Source of the DNA: SXXZ01 sp041177965
GTDB taxonomy: Bacteria > Verrucomicrobiota > Verrucomicrobiia > Limisphaerales > UBA9464
Reading direction: 5' to 3'
Assembly (NCBI GenBank): GCA_041177965.1
Contig: JBEGWF010000108.1
Location: forward strand, 19,591 to 83,590
DNA length: 64,000 bases
The notes under the pieces are model-generated. The model ran no database searches. It worked only from the letters and a program-made list of their open reading frames with translations, and was not told the DNA's origin. Positions 57,221 to 64,000 of the stretch are shown here, piece after piece. The translations under genes were made by a program, and so were the position numbers. The number at the start of each line of letters is the position of its first letter. Within the stretch, counting starts at the first letter, position 1.

Positions 57221-57320
57221 CCAAAGAGCCTGTCCCTTGTCCGAGGAGCCTGTCCCTTGTCCGAGGAGCCTGTCCCTTGTCCGAGGAGCCTGTCCCTTGT
57301 CCGAGGAGCCTGTCCCTTGT
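57221..57320. repeat. 20-bp minisatellite, five tandem units
   Basis: Four perfect tandem copies of ccgaggagcctgtcccttgt occupy 57241-57320, preceded by a fifth unit (57221-57240) with two mismatches. It lies between the divergent nuoA and Rrf2 genes, upstream of the Rrf2 promoter. The 20-base period is close to two helical turns, so each unit shows the same face of the DNA. Confidence 0.97.
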
Positions 57321-57355
57321 TCCGGGAAATCGGATCAAAATGGTCCTGAATGGGT

Positions 57356-57383
57356 TTGACAGGGGGGAGTTGCGGGATAGGTT
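57356..57383 (+). promoter_or_regulatory. Promoter of the Rrf2-iscU-iscS operon
   Basis: TTGACA (57356-57361) and TAGGTT (57378-57383) are 16 bases apart, ending 37 bases before the Rrf2 ATG. The -35 is consensus. Confidence 0.6.
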
Positions 57384-57392
57384 GGGGTCATT

Positions 57393-57411
57393 CCAGACGG
57401 AATTGGTCTGG
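57393..57411 (+). promoter_or_regulatory. Candidate Rrf2 operator
   Basis: CCAGAC (57393-57398) and GTCTGG (57406-57411) form a perfect inverted repeat with a 7-base AT-containing centre, between the promoter and the Rrf2 start codon. That is a typical place for autorepression by an IscR-like protein; the match to the known IscR consensus is not tested. Confidence 0.45.
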
Positions 57412-57420
57412 TTCAGGGGT

Positions 57421-57984
57421 ATGCAAATCACCAAGGCGGCAGAATACGGGGTTCTGGGGCTCATCGCCCTGTCCCGCCGTCCGTTGGGTGAGGTGGTGAT
57501 GATCGATGTCCTGTGCGAGGAGGAGTCGGTGCCCAAGAGTTTCCTCGGCAAGATTTTTCAGAACCTCTGCAAATCGGGCCTGATCGGTTCGTCGCGCGGT
57601 TCGGGTGGCGGATTCTACCTGGCCCGCCCCGCGGCCGATATCTCGGTCCTCGAGGTGATCGAATCGATCGAGGGCCCCATCGCCCTCCAGCGATGCCTCG
57701 AGGTGGACGAGGGCTGCGAGCACAGTCGGGGATGCGCGCTGTGCGGGCTGTTGGCCGAGGCTCAGGAGCGCATGAAGAGCGTGTTCTCCGGAACCAGTCT
57801 GGCCACGCTGGCCGGCCGACACCTGCCGAACGGATTGATCCAACAGGCCCGACAGCACCCGGGAGGGCGGATTCCATTGGTGGTCTCCAACGATCCGTCC
57901 GGAAGCGAGCCGGGCGCCTCCACCTCCGAACCCGTTTCCGGAACAAGAACCCGAGGGCTCCCGTTGTTGGACCCTCTGAACTGA
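57421..57984 (+). CDS. Rrf2-family Fe-S cluster regulator (IscR-like)
   Basis: A 187-residue winged-helix regulator: MQITKAAEYGVLGLIALSRR start, helix-turn-helix VPKSFLGKIFQNLCKSGLIG and wing SSRGSGGGFYLARP. Cysteines C92, C99, C105 and C108 match the cluster-binding region of IscR (C92, C98, C104), with a fourth Cys. The last 45 residues are a Ser/Pro-rich tail not seen in E. coli IscR. Context (iscU and iscS immediately downstream) supports control of Fe-S assembly. The ATG at 57421 has AGGGG just upstream. Confidence 0.9.
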   Translation: MQITKAAEYGVLGLIALSRRPLGEVVMIDVLCEEESVPKSFLGKIFQNLCKSGLIGSSRGSGGGFYLARPAADISVLEVIESIEGPIALQRCLEVDEGCEHSRGCALCGLLAEAQERMKSVFSGTSLATLAGRHLPNGLIQQARQHPGGRIPLVVSNDPSGSEPGASTSEPVSGTRTRGLPLLDPLN

Positions 57985-57994
57985 ACCCGATTTT

Positions 57995-58423
57995 ATGAGC
58001 GAAACCTATACCCTGTACAATTCGACGGTGATGGAGCACTTCATGAATCCCCGCAACATGGGCGACCTGAAGGACGCCGATGGCGTGGGCGAGGTCGGTG
58101 CCGCGGCCTGCGGCGACATCATGAAGATCTCCCTCAAGATCAAGGACGGGCGCATCGAGGACGCCCGGTTCAAGACCTTCGGTTGCGGTTCGGCCATCGC
58201 CAGCTCGAGCATGGCCACCGAATTGATCAAGGGACGGACGATCGACGAGGCGATGGCCTTCTCGAATCAGGAGGTGGTCGATGCCCTGGGCGGGTTGCCC
58301 CCGGTGAAGATCCATTGCTCGGTCCTGGCCGAGGAGGCTCTCAAGGCGGCCCTGGAAGACTACGTGAAGCGGAACCCGACGGCGGCCGCCAAGGCGACGA
58401 CCTCCGAGTCGGTGACCGCCTGA
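57995..58423 (+). CDS. iscU: Fe-S cluster scaffold IscU
   Basis: Scaffold for 2Fe-2S assembly. The 142-residue product has the three cluster ligands C39 (AACGD, with Asp41), C64 (FGCGSAIASS) and C108 (KIHCSVLAEEA), plus the LPPVK chaperone-recognition motif (101-105). It begins 10 bases after the Rrf2 gene. The last 15 residues are an Ala/Thr-rich tail. The active-site set is intact, in contrast to the desulfurase-like gene that follows. Confidence 0.95.
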   Translation: MSETYTLYNSTVMEHFMNPRNMGDLKDADGVGEVGAAACGDIMKISLKIKDGRIEDARFKTFGCGSAIASSSMATELIKGRTIDEAMAFSNQEVVDALGGLPPVKIHCSVLAEEALKAALEDYVKRNPTAAAKATTSESVTA

Positions 58424-58650
58424 TCCTCGCAGTCGTGACGGGCCGTCCCGCGGTGCAAACCCGGAGGCGGCCCGTCCGGATGCTTCCATCCTCATCGCCG
58501 CGTCCACCGGCAGTCGGCCCGTGCCGGGTGGCAGGGCCACATGGCCTTGACGCCGTCCCTCAAGGCAATCCCGCTCCCGCGATCCGGCCTCCCGATCCCG
58601 TTCCGGTCCCACGACCCACTTTTTCGCTCAAACCGCTCCCTGGAAACGCC

Positions 58651-59916
58651 ATGCGACACGTCTTTCTGGATCACCAGTCCGCCACCCCGGTCCTGCCGGA
58701 GGTCTTCGAGGCCATGCGGCCCTACTTCACCGAGTACTTCGGCAACGCCTCCTCGTTGCACCAGCACGGCCTGCGTGTCCGGGATGCCCTGAAGAAGGCC
58801 CGCCAGCAGATGGCCGCGTTGATCGGCGCCGACAGCGACGAGGAGATCTTCTTCACCTCCGACGGCACCGAATCGGCCAACCTGGCCCTCAAGGGCGCGG
58901 CCTACGCCAATGAGCGCAAGGGCAAGCACCTGGTGATCTCGGCGACCGAGCATCCGAGCGTGATGAATTCGGTGGAATTCCTCGAGAAACAGGGGTGGAC
59001 CTGCACCCGCGTCGGAGTCACTCCCCAGGGAATGATCCGCCTGGACGAACTCGAGGCGGCCATCACCCCGCAGACGGTCCTCGTGGCCGTGCACCACGTG
59101 AACCACGACATCGGTGCCATCCAGCCGATGCGCGAGGTGGGTCGGATCTGCGCCTCCAAGAACGTGCCGCTATACGTCGATTGCGAGGCCAGCGCAGGAT
59201 GGTTGTCCATCGATGTCAAGGAATGGGGTGCGGCGATGGTGAGCTTCTCGCCGCACCGATTCTACGGGCCCAAGGGCGTCGGCGTGCTCTACCGCAACCG
59301 CAAGGCCCGCATCGTCAGCGTCATCCACGGGGGCGTCCAGGAAGGGGGTCGCCGCGCCGGCACCGAGAACATCCCGGCCATCGTGGGTGGCGGGCTGGCG
59401 GCCGAGATCGCCCGCGAGCGCCTGCCCCGTCGCATCGCCCATGTCGGCCCGCTCCAGAAGCGCTTGTGGGAGGGGCTCCGCGCGAAGGTTCCCTACATCC
59501 TGCTCAACGGCCCGGAACCGGGGCCCGATCGCATCGCCACCAATCTCAACCTCTCGACCGAGTTCATCGAGGGCGAAGGGCAGCTGCTGCTCTGCGACAT
59601 GAATGGCATCGCCGTGGCCAGCGGATCCAGCTGCGTGAGCAAGAGTCTCAAGATCTCCCATGTGCTGGGCGCCATCGGCCTCGACCACGCGCTGGCGCAG
59701 GGCAACATCATCATGACCCTCGGCGAGTCCAACACCGCGGCCGACATCGACTACGTGGTGGAGACCTTCGCCAAGATCGTGGCCAAGCTGCGGGGCATGT
59801 CCCCGATGTGGGACGAATTCGAACGCGGCGTCATCGACTCCGTGATCGCCCCCACCGGTCGGGGCAAATCCTTCAGCCAGCACGCGGCCGATGTGTCGGG
59901 GAAAGCGGCCCACTGA
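58651..59916 (+). CDS. IscS/NifS-like protein with the PLP lysine replaced by arginine
   Basis: A 421-residue protein with the full class V aminotransferase/cysteine desulfurase layout: VFLDHQSATPVLPEV start, TSDGTESANLALKG, H101 in SATEHPSV, D177 in YVDCEAS, GGRRAGTENIPAIVG and catalytic-loop C328 in ASGSSCVSKS. The residue that should bind PLP is R203 in SPHRFYGPKG; E. coli IscS has K206 in the same spot, at the same 26-residue distance from the PLP-contacting Asp. Two more contacts differ: N155 becomes H152 (VNHDIG), Q183 becomes A180. It is unlikely to work as a normal desulfurase. It starts 227 bases after iscU; the gap holds nothing recognised. Confidence 0.85.
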   Translation: MRHVFLDHQSATPVLPEVFEAMRPYFTEYFGNASSLHQHGLRVRDALKKARQQMAALIGADSDEEIFFTSDGTESANLALKGAAYANERKGKHLVISATEHPSVMNSVEFLEKQGWTCTRVGVTPQGMIRLDELEAAITPQTVLVAVHHVNHDIGAIQPMREVGRICASKNVPLYVDCEASAGWLSIDVKEWGAAMVSFSPHRFYGPKGVGVLYRNRKARIVSVIHGGVQEGGRRAGTENIPAIVGGGLAAEIARERLPRRIAHVGPLQKRLWEGLRAKVPYILLNGPEPGPDRIATNLNLSTEFIEGEGQLLLCDMNGIAVASGSSCVSKSLKISHVLGAIGLDHALAQGNIIMTLGESNTAADIDYVVETFAKIVAKLRGMSPMWDEFERGVIDSVIAPTGRGKSFSQHAADVSGKAAH

Positions 59917-60045
59917 CAGCGGCCTGCCTGGACCATGCGGCCGAACCCGGGCGGCCCGATCCGGGAATCGCAGGCCGGGAACCCTCGATTTTTTGGGTCC
60001 CTTCAACGAATTGCACAATCCTGAATCAACGATACCCTTCGGTTT

Positions 60046-61044
60046 ATGACCATGAACATGCCTCTGGCTCATGCCTTGACCGCGTCGGCCCTGCTGCTGG
60101 CTTCCGCCCATGCGGCCACCCCCTCCGAATTGCGCTCTGGCGCCCTCAAGGTGCTGGCCCCGATCCCCGACAAGATGCCGGGTTCCGAGAACGACACCCC
60201 GGCCCGCGTGAAGCTCGGCCGTGACCTCTTCTTCGAGAAGAAGCTTTCGGCCAACAACACCCAGTCGTGCAACTCCTGCCACGCCGTCGACAAGAATCGC
60301 GGCGGCGTCGACAACGAGCCGACCTCGCCCGGAGCTTTCGGCAAGCGCGGCGGTCGCAATTCGCCGACCGTGCTCAACGCCGGCTTCCACGTCGCCCAGT
60401 TCTGGGACGGCCGCGCGAAGACCCTCGAAGACCAGGCCAAGGGGCCCGTGTTGAATCCCGGCGAGATGGCCATGCCCAGCGAGGCCGCCGTCATCGCCAA
60501 GCTGAAGGCCGAGAAGAAGTATGTCGGTGCCTTCAAGAAGGCCTTCCCGGGCGAGGCCGACCCGGTCACCTACGACAATTTCGCCAAGGCCGTGGGGTCG
60601 TTCGAGCGCACCCTGCGCACCCACGACCGGTTCGACGATTTCCTCAAGGGTGACGACAAGGCGCTCACCTCCGCCGAACTGAAGGGCCTCGACACCTTCC
60701 TGACCATCGGTTGCACCACCTGCCACGCGGGGCCGCTCCTCGGGGGCAACGACTTCAAGAAGCTCGGCATCCTCAACGCCTACGAGAACACCGCCGACAA
60801 GGGGCGCATCGAGGCCACCAAGGAGGACTACGACGAGTTCGTCTTCAAGGTGCCCAGCCTGCGCAACATCGCCCTGACGGCTCCGTACTTCCACGACGGC
60901 ACCCAGAAGACCCTCGAGCAGACCGTCCAGAAGATGGCCTGGCTTCAGTTGGGCAAGAAGCTCTCGGACGACGAGACGGCCAGCCTGACGGCCTTCCTGC
61001 GGGCGCTCTCCGACAAGAAGCGCGGTGCGGTCGCGGCCAAATGA
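60046..61044 (+). CDS. Dihaem cytochrome c peroxidase (MauG/CcpA family)
   Basis: Periplasmic peroxidase of 332 residues. A signal peptide (about 1-23, ending AHA) precedes the mature part. Two c-type haem sites are present: CNSCH in TQSCNSCHAVD and CTTCH in TIGCTTCHAGP. The first lies after LGRDLFFEKKLSANN and the second before GPLLGGNDFKK, both typical of the family; FWDGRAKTLEDQA and VPSLRNIALTAPYFHDGT complete it. It reduces hydrogen peroxide with electrons from a small cytochrome or cupredoxin not in the window. ATG 60052 is an alternative start. Confidence 0.95.
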   Translation: MTMNMPLAHALTASALLLASAHAATPSELRSGALKVLAPIPDKMPGSENDTPARVKLGRDLFFEKKLSANNTQSCNSCHAVDKNRGGVDNEPTSPGAFGKRGGRNSPTVLNAGFHVAQFWDGRAKTLEDQAKGPVLNPGEMAMPSEAAVIAKLKAEKKYVGAFKKAFPGEADPVTYDNFAKAVGSFERTLRTHDRFDDFLKGDDKALTSAELKGLDTFLTIGCTTCHAGPLLGGNDFKKLGILNAYENTADKGRIEATKEDYDEFVFKVPSLRNIALTAPYFHDGTQKTLEQTVQKMAWLQLGKKLSDDETASLTAFLRALSDKKRGAVAAK

Positions 61045-61183
61045 TCCGTCGATAGACCGAATCCCAGGGGTGGAGTCGTCGAGGCCGGGAATCCTCTCGG
61101 CACAACGGCTCCACCCCGTTCTCATGGTTCATCCGCCTCCCCAGCCTTCGACCGATCACCGTCCCGAACGAATCCCATCCTCC

Positions 61184-62242
61184 ATGGCCAACCTTCAAGA
61201 GTCCTCCGTGATGGAGGTGTTGCGCACCGTCAAATATCCCGGGTACAGCCGGGACATCGTCTCGTTCGGGCTGGTCAAGGGCATCCAGATCGATGGCGGT
61301 GCGGTCGGCGTGCTGCTCGAACTGACCTCCCCGAGTCCCGAGATCGGCAAGCAGATCGCCGATGCCGCCAAGGCGGCCCTCCGGGACCGGCTCGAAGGGA
61401 TCACCGACGCCCATGTGCAAGTACAGGTGCCGACGCCCGCGGCGGCGGCCGGCGCTAACACCGGGGTTCCCCAGCGCAATCGGATGCCGGGAGTGGGTCG
61501 GGTGGTGGCGGTGGCCTCGGGCAAGGGCGGGGTCGGCAAGTCCACCTGCTCGGTGAATCTCGCCTGTGCCTTGGCGCGGGCCGGTCTGCGGGTGGGCCTT
61601 CTCGATTGCGACATCTACGGGCCCAGCATCCCCCTGATGATGGGCATCCACGAGCGCCCGAGCCTCACCGACGACGAGCGCCTCGTGCCGCCGGTGAACC
61701 ACGGCGTGAAGTTGATGAGCATGGGCTTCCTGATCGACCCCGAGCAGGCCGTCATCTGGCGGGGCCCCATGATCCAGAAGACCATCCACCAGTTCCTCAA
61801 CCAGGTGGCCTGGGGCGATCTGGACTACCTGCTGGTGGACCTGCCCCCGGGCACCGGCGACGCCCAGTTGTCGCTCTGCCAATCGGTGCCGCTGGACGGC
61901 GGGGTGATCATCACCACTCCGCAGGAAGCCTCGCTCGGGGTCGTCCGCAAGGGCGTCACGTTGTTCGAGAAGGTGCAGGTACCCATCCTGGGCATCGTCG
62001 AGAACATGAGCGGTTTCCGGCTCCCGGACGGCACCCGGGTCGACATCTTCGGGCACGGGGGCGGCCGCCTGGAGGCCGAGCGCAAGGGGGTTCCGTTCCT
62101 GGGGGAGATCCCCCTGGTCGTCGCCATCCGCGAGGGGGGTGATCGGGGCTTGCCGGTCGTGGTCTCGGATCCGTCGGGCGAAGCCGCCCGCGCGTTCTCC
62201 GCGGTGGCCGAAGCCGTGCGCCGGCATCTGCCGGAGGCCTGA
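61184..62242 (+). CDS. Mrp/ApbC-family P-loop ATPase without the CxxC pair
   Basis: Mrp/ApbC/NBP35 family proteins bind and transfer Fe-S clusters using a P-loop ATPase dimer. The 352-residue product has an N-terminal DUF59-like domain (MEVLRTVKYPGYSRDIVSFG), P-loop VASGKGGVGKSTCSVNLA (about 109-126), LDCDIYGPSIPLMMG, and DYLLVDLPPGTGDAQLSLCQ. The usual ENMSxFxCPxCG motif reads ENMSGFRLPDGTRVDIFGHG, so the bridging cysteines are missing. It may not carry a cluster; the ATPase part is intact. ATG 61184 is chosen since the DUF59 domain starts next. Confidence 0.9.
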   Translation: MANLQESSVMEVLRTVKYPGYSRDIVSFGLVKGIQIDGGAVGVLLELTSPSPEIGKQIADAAKAALRDRLEGITDAHVQVQVPTPAAAAGANTGVPQRNRMPGVGRVVAVASGKGGVGKSTCSVNLACALARAGLRVGLLDCDIYGPSIPLMMGIHERPSLTDDERLVPPVNHGVKLMSMGFLIDPEQAVIWRGPMIQKTIHQFLNQVAWGDLDYLLVDLPPGTGDAQLSLCQSVPLDGGVIITTPQEASLGVVRKGVTLFEKVQVPILGIVENMSGFRLPDGTRVDIFGHGGGRLEAERKGVPFLGEIPLVVAIREGGDRGLPVVVSDPSGEAARAFSAVAEAVRRHLPEA

Positions 62243-62346
62243 CCCCGGGGTGGGCTCGACCCCTGGTCGTCAGGCGTCGGGCGGGCATCCGGCACGGGCG
62301 GAACCTTGGCATTGCCGATCAGGTCCTCCGGAGCAATCCTTGGAGC

Positions 62347-63114
62347 GTGTTTCGTGAATTGGGCAGGATGGTGATGCTGTTCTGGGCGACCGTGGGCGCG
62401 TTGCCCCGGGTTCTCCGCTACCGCCGCCATCTGGCCGAACAGTTGTTCGAGATCGGCAACGCGAGCCTGTTCATGGCCTGCGTGCTGTCCCTCTTCATCG
62501 GCGGGGTGCTCTCCCTCCAGGCCGGGCCCCTGCTCGCCGAGCGCGGTCTGGGATCGATGTTGGGCGGTCTGGTGGGGGCATCGTTGGCCAAGGAACTCGG
62601 GCCGGTGATGATGTCCATCCTGATCGCCGGCCGGATCGGGTCGGCCATGGCCGCCGAGATCGGGTCGATGCGGGTCTATCAGGAGATCGACGCGCTGCGG
62701 ACCCTGAACATCGATCCGGTCCAGTACCTCGTGCTCCCCCGGGTCGTGGCCATCTCGGTCGCCCTGCCGTGCCTGATGGTGTTTTCGCTGCTGGTCGGGT
62801 GCGCGGGCGGGGCCTTCGTGGCCGCCTTCAACCCCGACGTCGCCGTCTCCTCGGCCGCCTTCTTCAACAACCTGAGGTCGACGCTGGAGCTTCGGGACAT
62901 CCTCCACGGTCTGATCAAGACGTTCCTCTTCGCTGTCACCGTTGGGGTGGTCTGCTGCAACCAGGGCCTCGACACCATCGGCGGCCCCCGGGGCATCGGC
63001 CGCAGTGTTACCAAGGCCGTGGTGAACTCCATCGTGTTCATCCTCGTGCTCGACTACGTCATCACCCGTATGCTCCTGCCGTTCACCAAGGCCTCGATGG
63101 CCGGGGGATTCTGA
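62347..63114 (+). CDS. mlaE: MlaE-family ABC lipid-transport permease
   Basis: Permease of an MCE-type phospholipid ABC transporter at the inner membrane. The 255-residue product has about five membrane helices and the conserved ELGPVMMSILIAGRIGSAMA and AEIGSMRVYQEIDALRTLNI stretches of the MlaE family, then DILHGLIKTFLF and CCNQGLDTIGGPRGIGRSVT. The start is GTG at 62347. The ATPase follows four bases later. The MCE substrate-binding protein (MlaD) would be expected next but is not in the window. Confidence 0.93.
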   Translation: MFRELGRMVMLFWATVGALPRVLRYRRHLAEQLFEIGNASLFMACVLSLFIGGVLSLQAGPLLAERGLGSMLGGLVGASLAKELGPVMMSILIAGRIGSAMAAEIGSMRVYQEIDALRTLNIDPVQYLVLPRVVAISVALPCLMVFSLLVGCAGGAFVAAFNPDVAVSSAAFFNNLRSTLELRDILHGLIKTFLFAVTVGVVCCNQGLDTIGGPRGIGRSVTKAVVNSIVFILVLDYVITRMLLPFTKASMAGGF

Positions 63115-63118
63115 GACC

Positions 63119-63877
63119 ATGAGTCCCGCTCCTTCCACCGAATCCGGTGTGGCCATCCGGGTGCGCCAGCTCCGCAAGTCCTTCGGCACCCAGCTCGTGC
63201 TCGACGGGGTCGACCTGGACATCCGCCCCGGCGAGATCTTCGTGCTCATGGGGCCCAGCGGATCGGGCAAGTCGGTGCTGCTCCGACACCTCATCGGCCT
63301 CGAGTCGGCCGATTCCGGCGAGATCCTCCTCAACGACACCCGCATCGAAGACGAGGGCATCCGAGACCGGTTCCGCCTGGCCATGGTCTTCCAGAGCGGT
63401 GGCCTGCTGAACTCGCTGACGGTCGGCGAGAACGTGGGCCTCTACCTTTCGGAACACCGGTTGAAGCCGCCGGCCGAGATCGATCGGATCGTGCAGGACA
63501 AGCTGGCGCTGGTGCACCTCGGGCCGAAGGATGCACTCAAATATCCCTCGGAGCTCTCGGGCGGCATGAAGAAGCGCGTGGCGATCGCCCGGGCCCTCGT
63601 CATGGAGCCCCAGGTGGTGCTCTACGACGAACCCACCAGCGAGCTCGACCCGCTGGTCGCGGTGACCGTCGGCCGGGAGATCGTACGGGCCAATGCCATG
63701 ACCCATGCCACCACGTTGGTGGTGACCCACGACCGGGATCTGGCCTTCGGCATCGCCAGCCGCATCGCCTTCCTGAGCGAGGGTCGCATCGTCGCCGTGG
63801 GCACACCCGAGGCCATCCGGGGCTCCGACAACCCTCTGGTGCACCGGTTCCTCTCGGCCGATTTCACCCGCGATTGA
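63119..63877 (+). CDS. mlaF: MlaF-family ABC ATPase
   Basis: ATP-binding subunit partnering MlaE. The 252-residue product has Walker A GPSGSGKSVLLRHL, the Q-loop AMVFQSGGLLNSLTVGENVG, ABC signature LSGGMKKRVAIARAL, Walker B VVLYDEPTSELD and the switch histidine in VVTHDRDL. Lipid-transport type is supported by the GGLLNSLTV stretch and by the neighbouring mlaE. The 123 bases after its stop (63878-64000) hold nothing I can support. Confidence 0.94.
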   Translation: MSPAPSTESGVAIRVRQLRKSFGTQLVLDGVDLDIRPGEIFVLMGPSGSGKSVLLRHLIGLESADSGEILLNDTRIEDEGIRDRFRLAMVFQSGGLLNSLTVGENVGLYLSEHRLKPPAEIDRIVQDKLALVHLGPKDALKYPSELSGGMKKRVAIARALVMEPQVVLYDEPTSELDPLVAVTVGREIVRANAMTHATTLVVTHDRDLAFGIASRIAFLSEGRIVAVGTPEAIRGSDNPLVHRFLSADFTRD

Positions 63878-64000
63878 GCCGTTCGAGCGGGTGGGTTGTC
63901 TCTCGCCCATGCTCGCTCCGCGGTGGGTGGATCCGGTGTCGCCGGGGCTCCGAAGTCATCGCTGGCCCCATCCTGTGCCTCTGGATAGCGTCGGCCCATG

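Noticed and set aside
57168..57230. T-loop-like ggttcgattcc on the minus strand upstream of nuoA, suggesting a tRNA
   Set aside because: The T-stem has a mismatch and there is no matching acceptor stem, D arm or anticodon arm around it.
57221..57320. Possible CRISPR array
   Set aside because: Units are directly adjacent with no spacers and no cas genes are nearby; it is a simple minisatellite.
59925..60000. Terminator after the IscS-like gene (CGGCCTGC ... GCAGGCCG then a T6 run)
   Set aside because: The loop is about 36 bases and the T-run is 11 bases beyond the stem, so the structure is not convincing.
63622..63999. 125-codon minus-strand ORF at the right edge
   Set aside because: Mostly antisense to mlaF, with only about 120 bases outside it; Arg/Ser/Pro-rich noise.

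Overview
The window looks like a chromosomal segment of a verrucomicrobial bacterium, most likely from the Pedosphaerales/Limisphaerales side of the phylum. The evidence is very high G+C, genes that typically overlap by ATGA or GTGA, a pseudopilin with the phylum's MLLPALSRAKSKA-type start, a large TonB receptor, a small lipoprotein with a PWNTPKSWE motif beside mreB, and planctomycete/verrucomicrobial-type haem proteins. This is inference from sequence style and gene order; no rRNA or other phylogenetic marker is present. I saw no tRNA, insertion sequence, phage gene or CRISPR array.

Layout. (1) 1-14135, minus strand: a division/cell-wall (dcw) cluster transcribed mraZ - small orphan gene - rsmH - ftsL-like - ftsI - degenerate murE-like - SIMPL protein - murF - mraY - small orphan gene - LysM lipoprotein - ftsW - murG - murB - ddl (cut by the window edge). 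Most junctions overlap by 1-4 bases, so the cluster looks translationally coupled. murC and murD are missing from their usual places, and the murE position holds a protein without the ATP-binding loop. (2) 14369-18227: queA, a RibD-type reductase, a two-haem cytochrome, a DUF554-like membrane protein and a CBM48 mini-protein. (3) 18289-23319: gspF and the minor pseudopilins H, I, J, K, facing a separate verrucomicrobial pseudopilin. (4) 23447-32283, minus strand: a shape operon transcribed as coiled-coil protein, small lipoprotein, mreB, mreC, mreD, mrdA (PBP2), rodA, rng. (5) 32520-39270: TonB receptor with a clear terminator, deoC, a phosphohexomutase, and a LuxR-type regulator with a pseudo-receiver behind a small unknown gene. 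(6) 39501-46701: hybrid-propeller sensor kinase, NarL-type response regulator and an apparently exported PEP-synthase/dikinase-like protein. (7) 46770-50344, minus: an asparagine-synthase-like protein, a PIG-L deacetylase and an IF-1-like protein. (8) 50468-56606, minus: gltD and gltB. (9) 56775-59916: a lone nuoA facing an Rrf2-iscU-iscS operon, with a 20-bp minisatellite between them. (10) 60046-63877: dihaem peroxidase, Mrp/ApbC ATPase, and mlaE-mlaF.

How it fits together. Regions 1 and 4 supply septal and lateral peptidoglycan synthesis (FtsW/FtsI and RodA/PBP2 with MreBCD). Region 9 is an Fe-S assembly operon with its own promoter and a candidate Rrf2 operator. The most unusual signals are the IscS-like protein whose PLP lysine and two further PLP contacts are replaced, the murE-like pseudoenzyme fixed inside the dcw operon, two unrecognised small genes locked into that operon by stop/start overlaps, an Mrp lacking the CxxC pair, and the exported dikinase-like protein next to a two-component pair.
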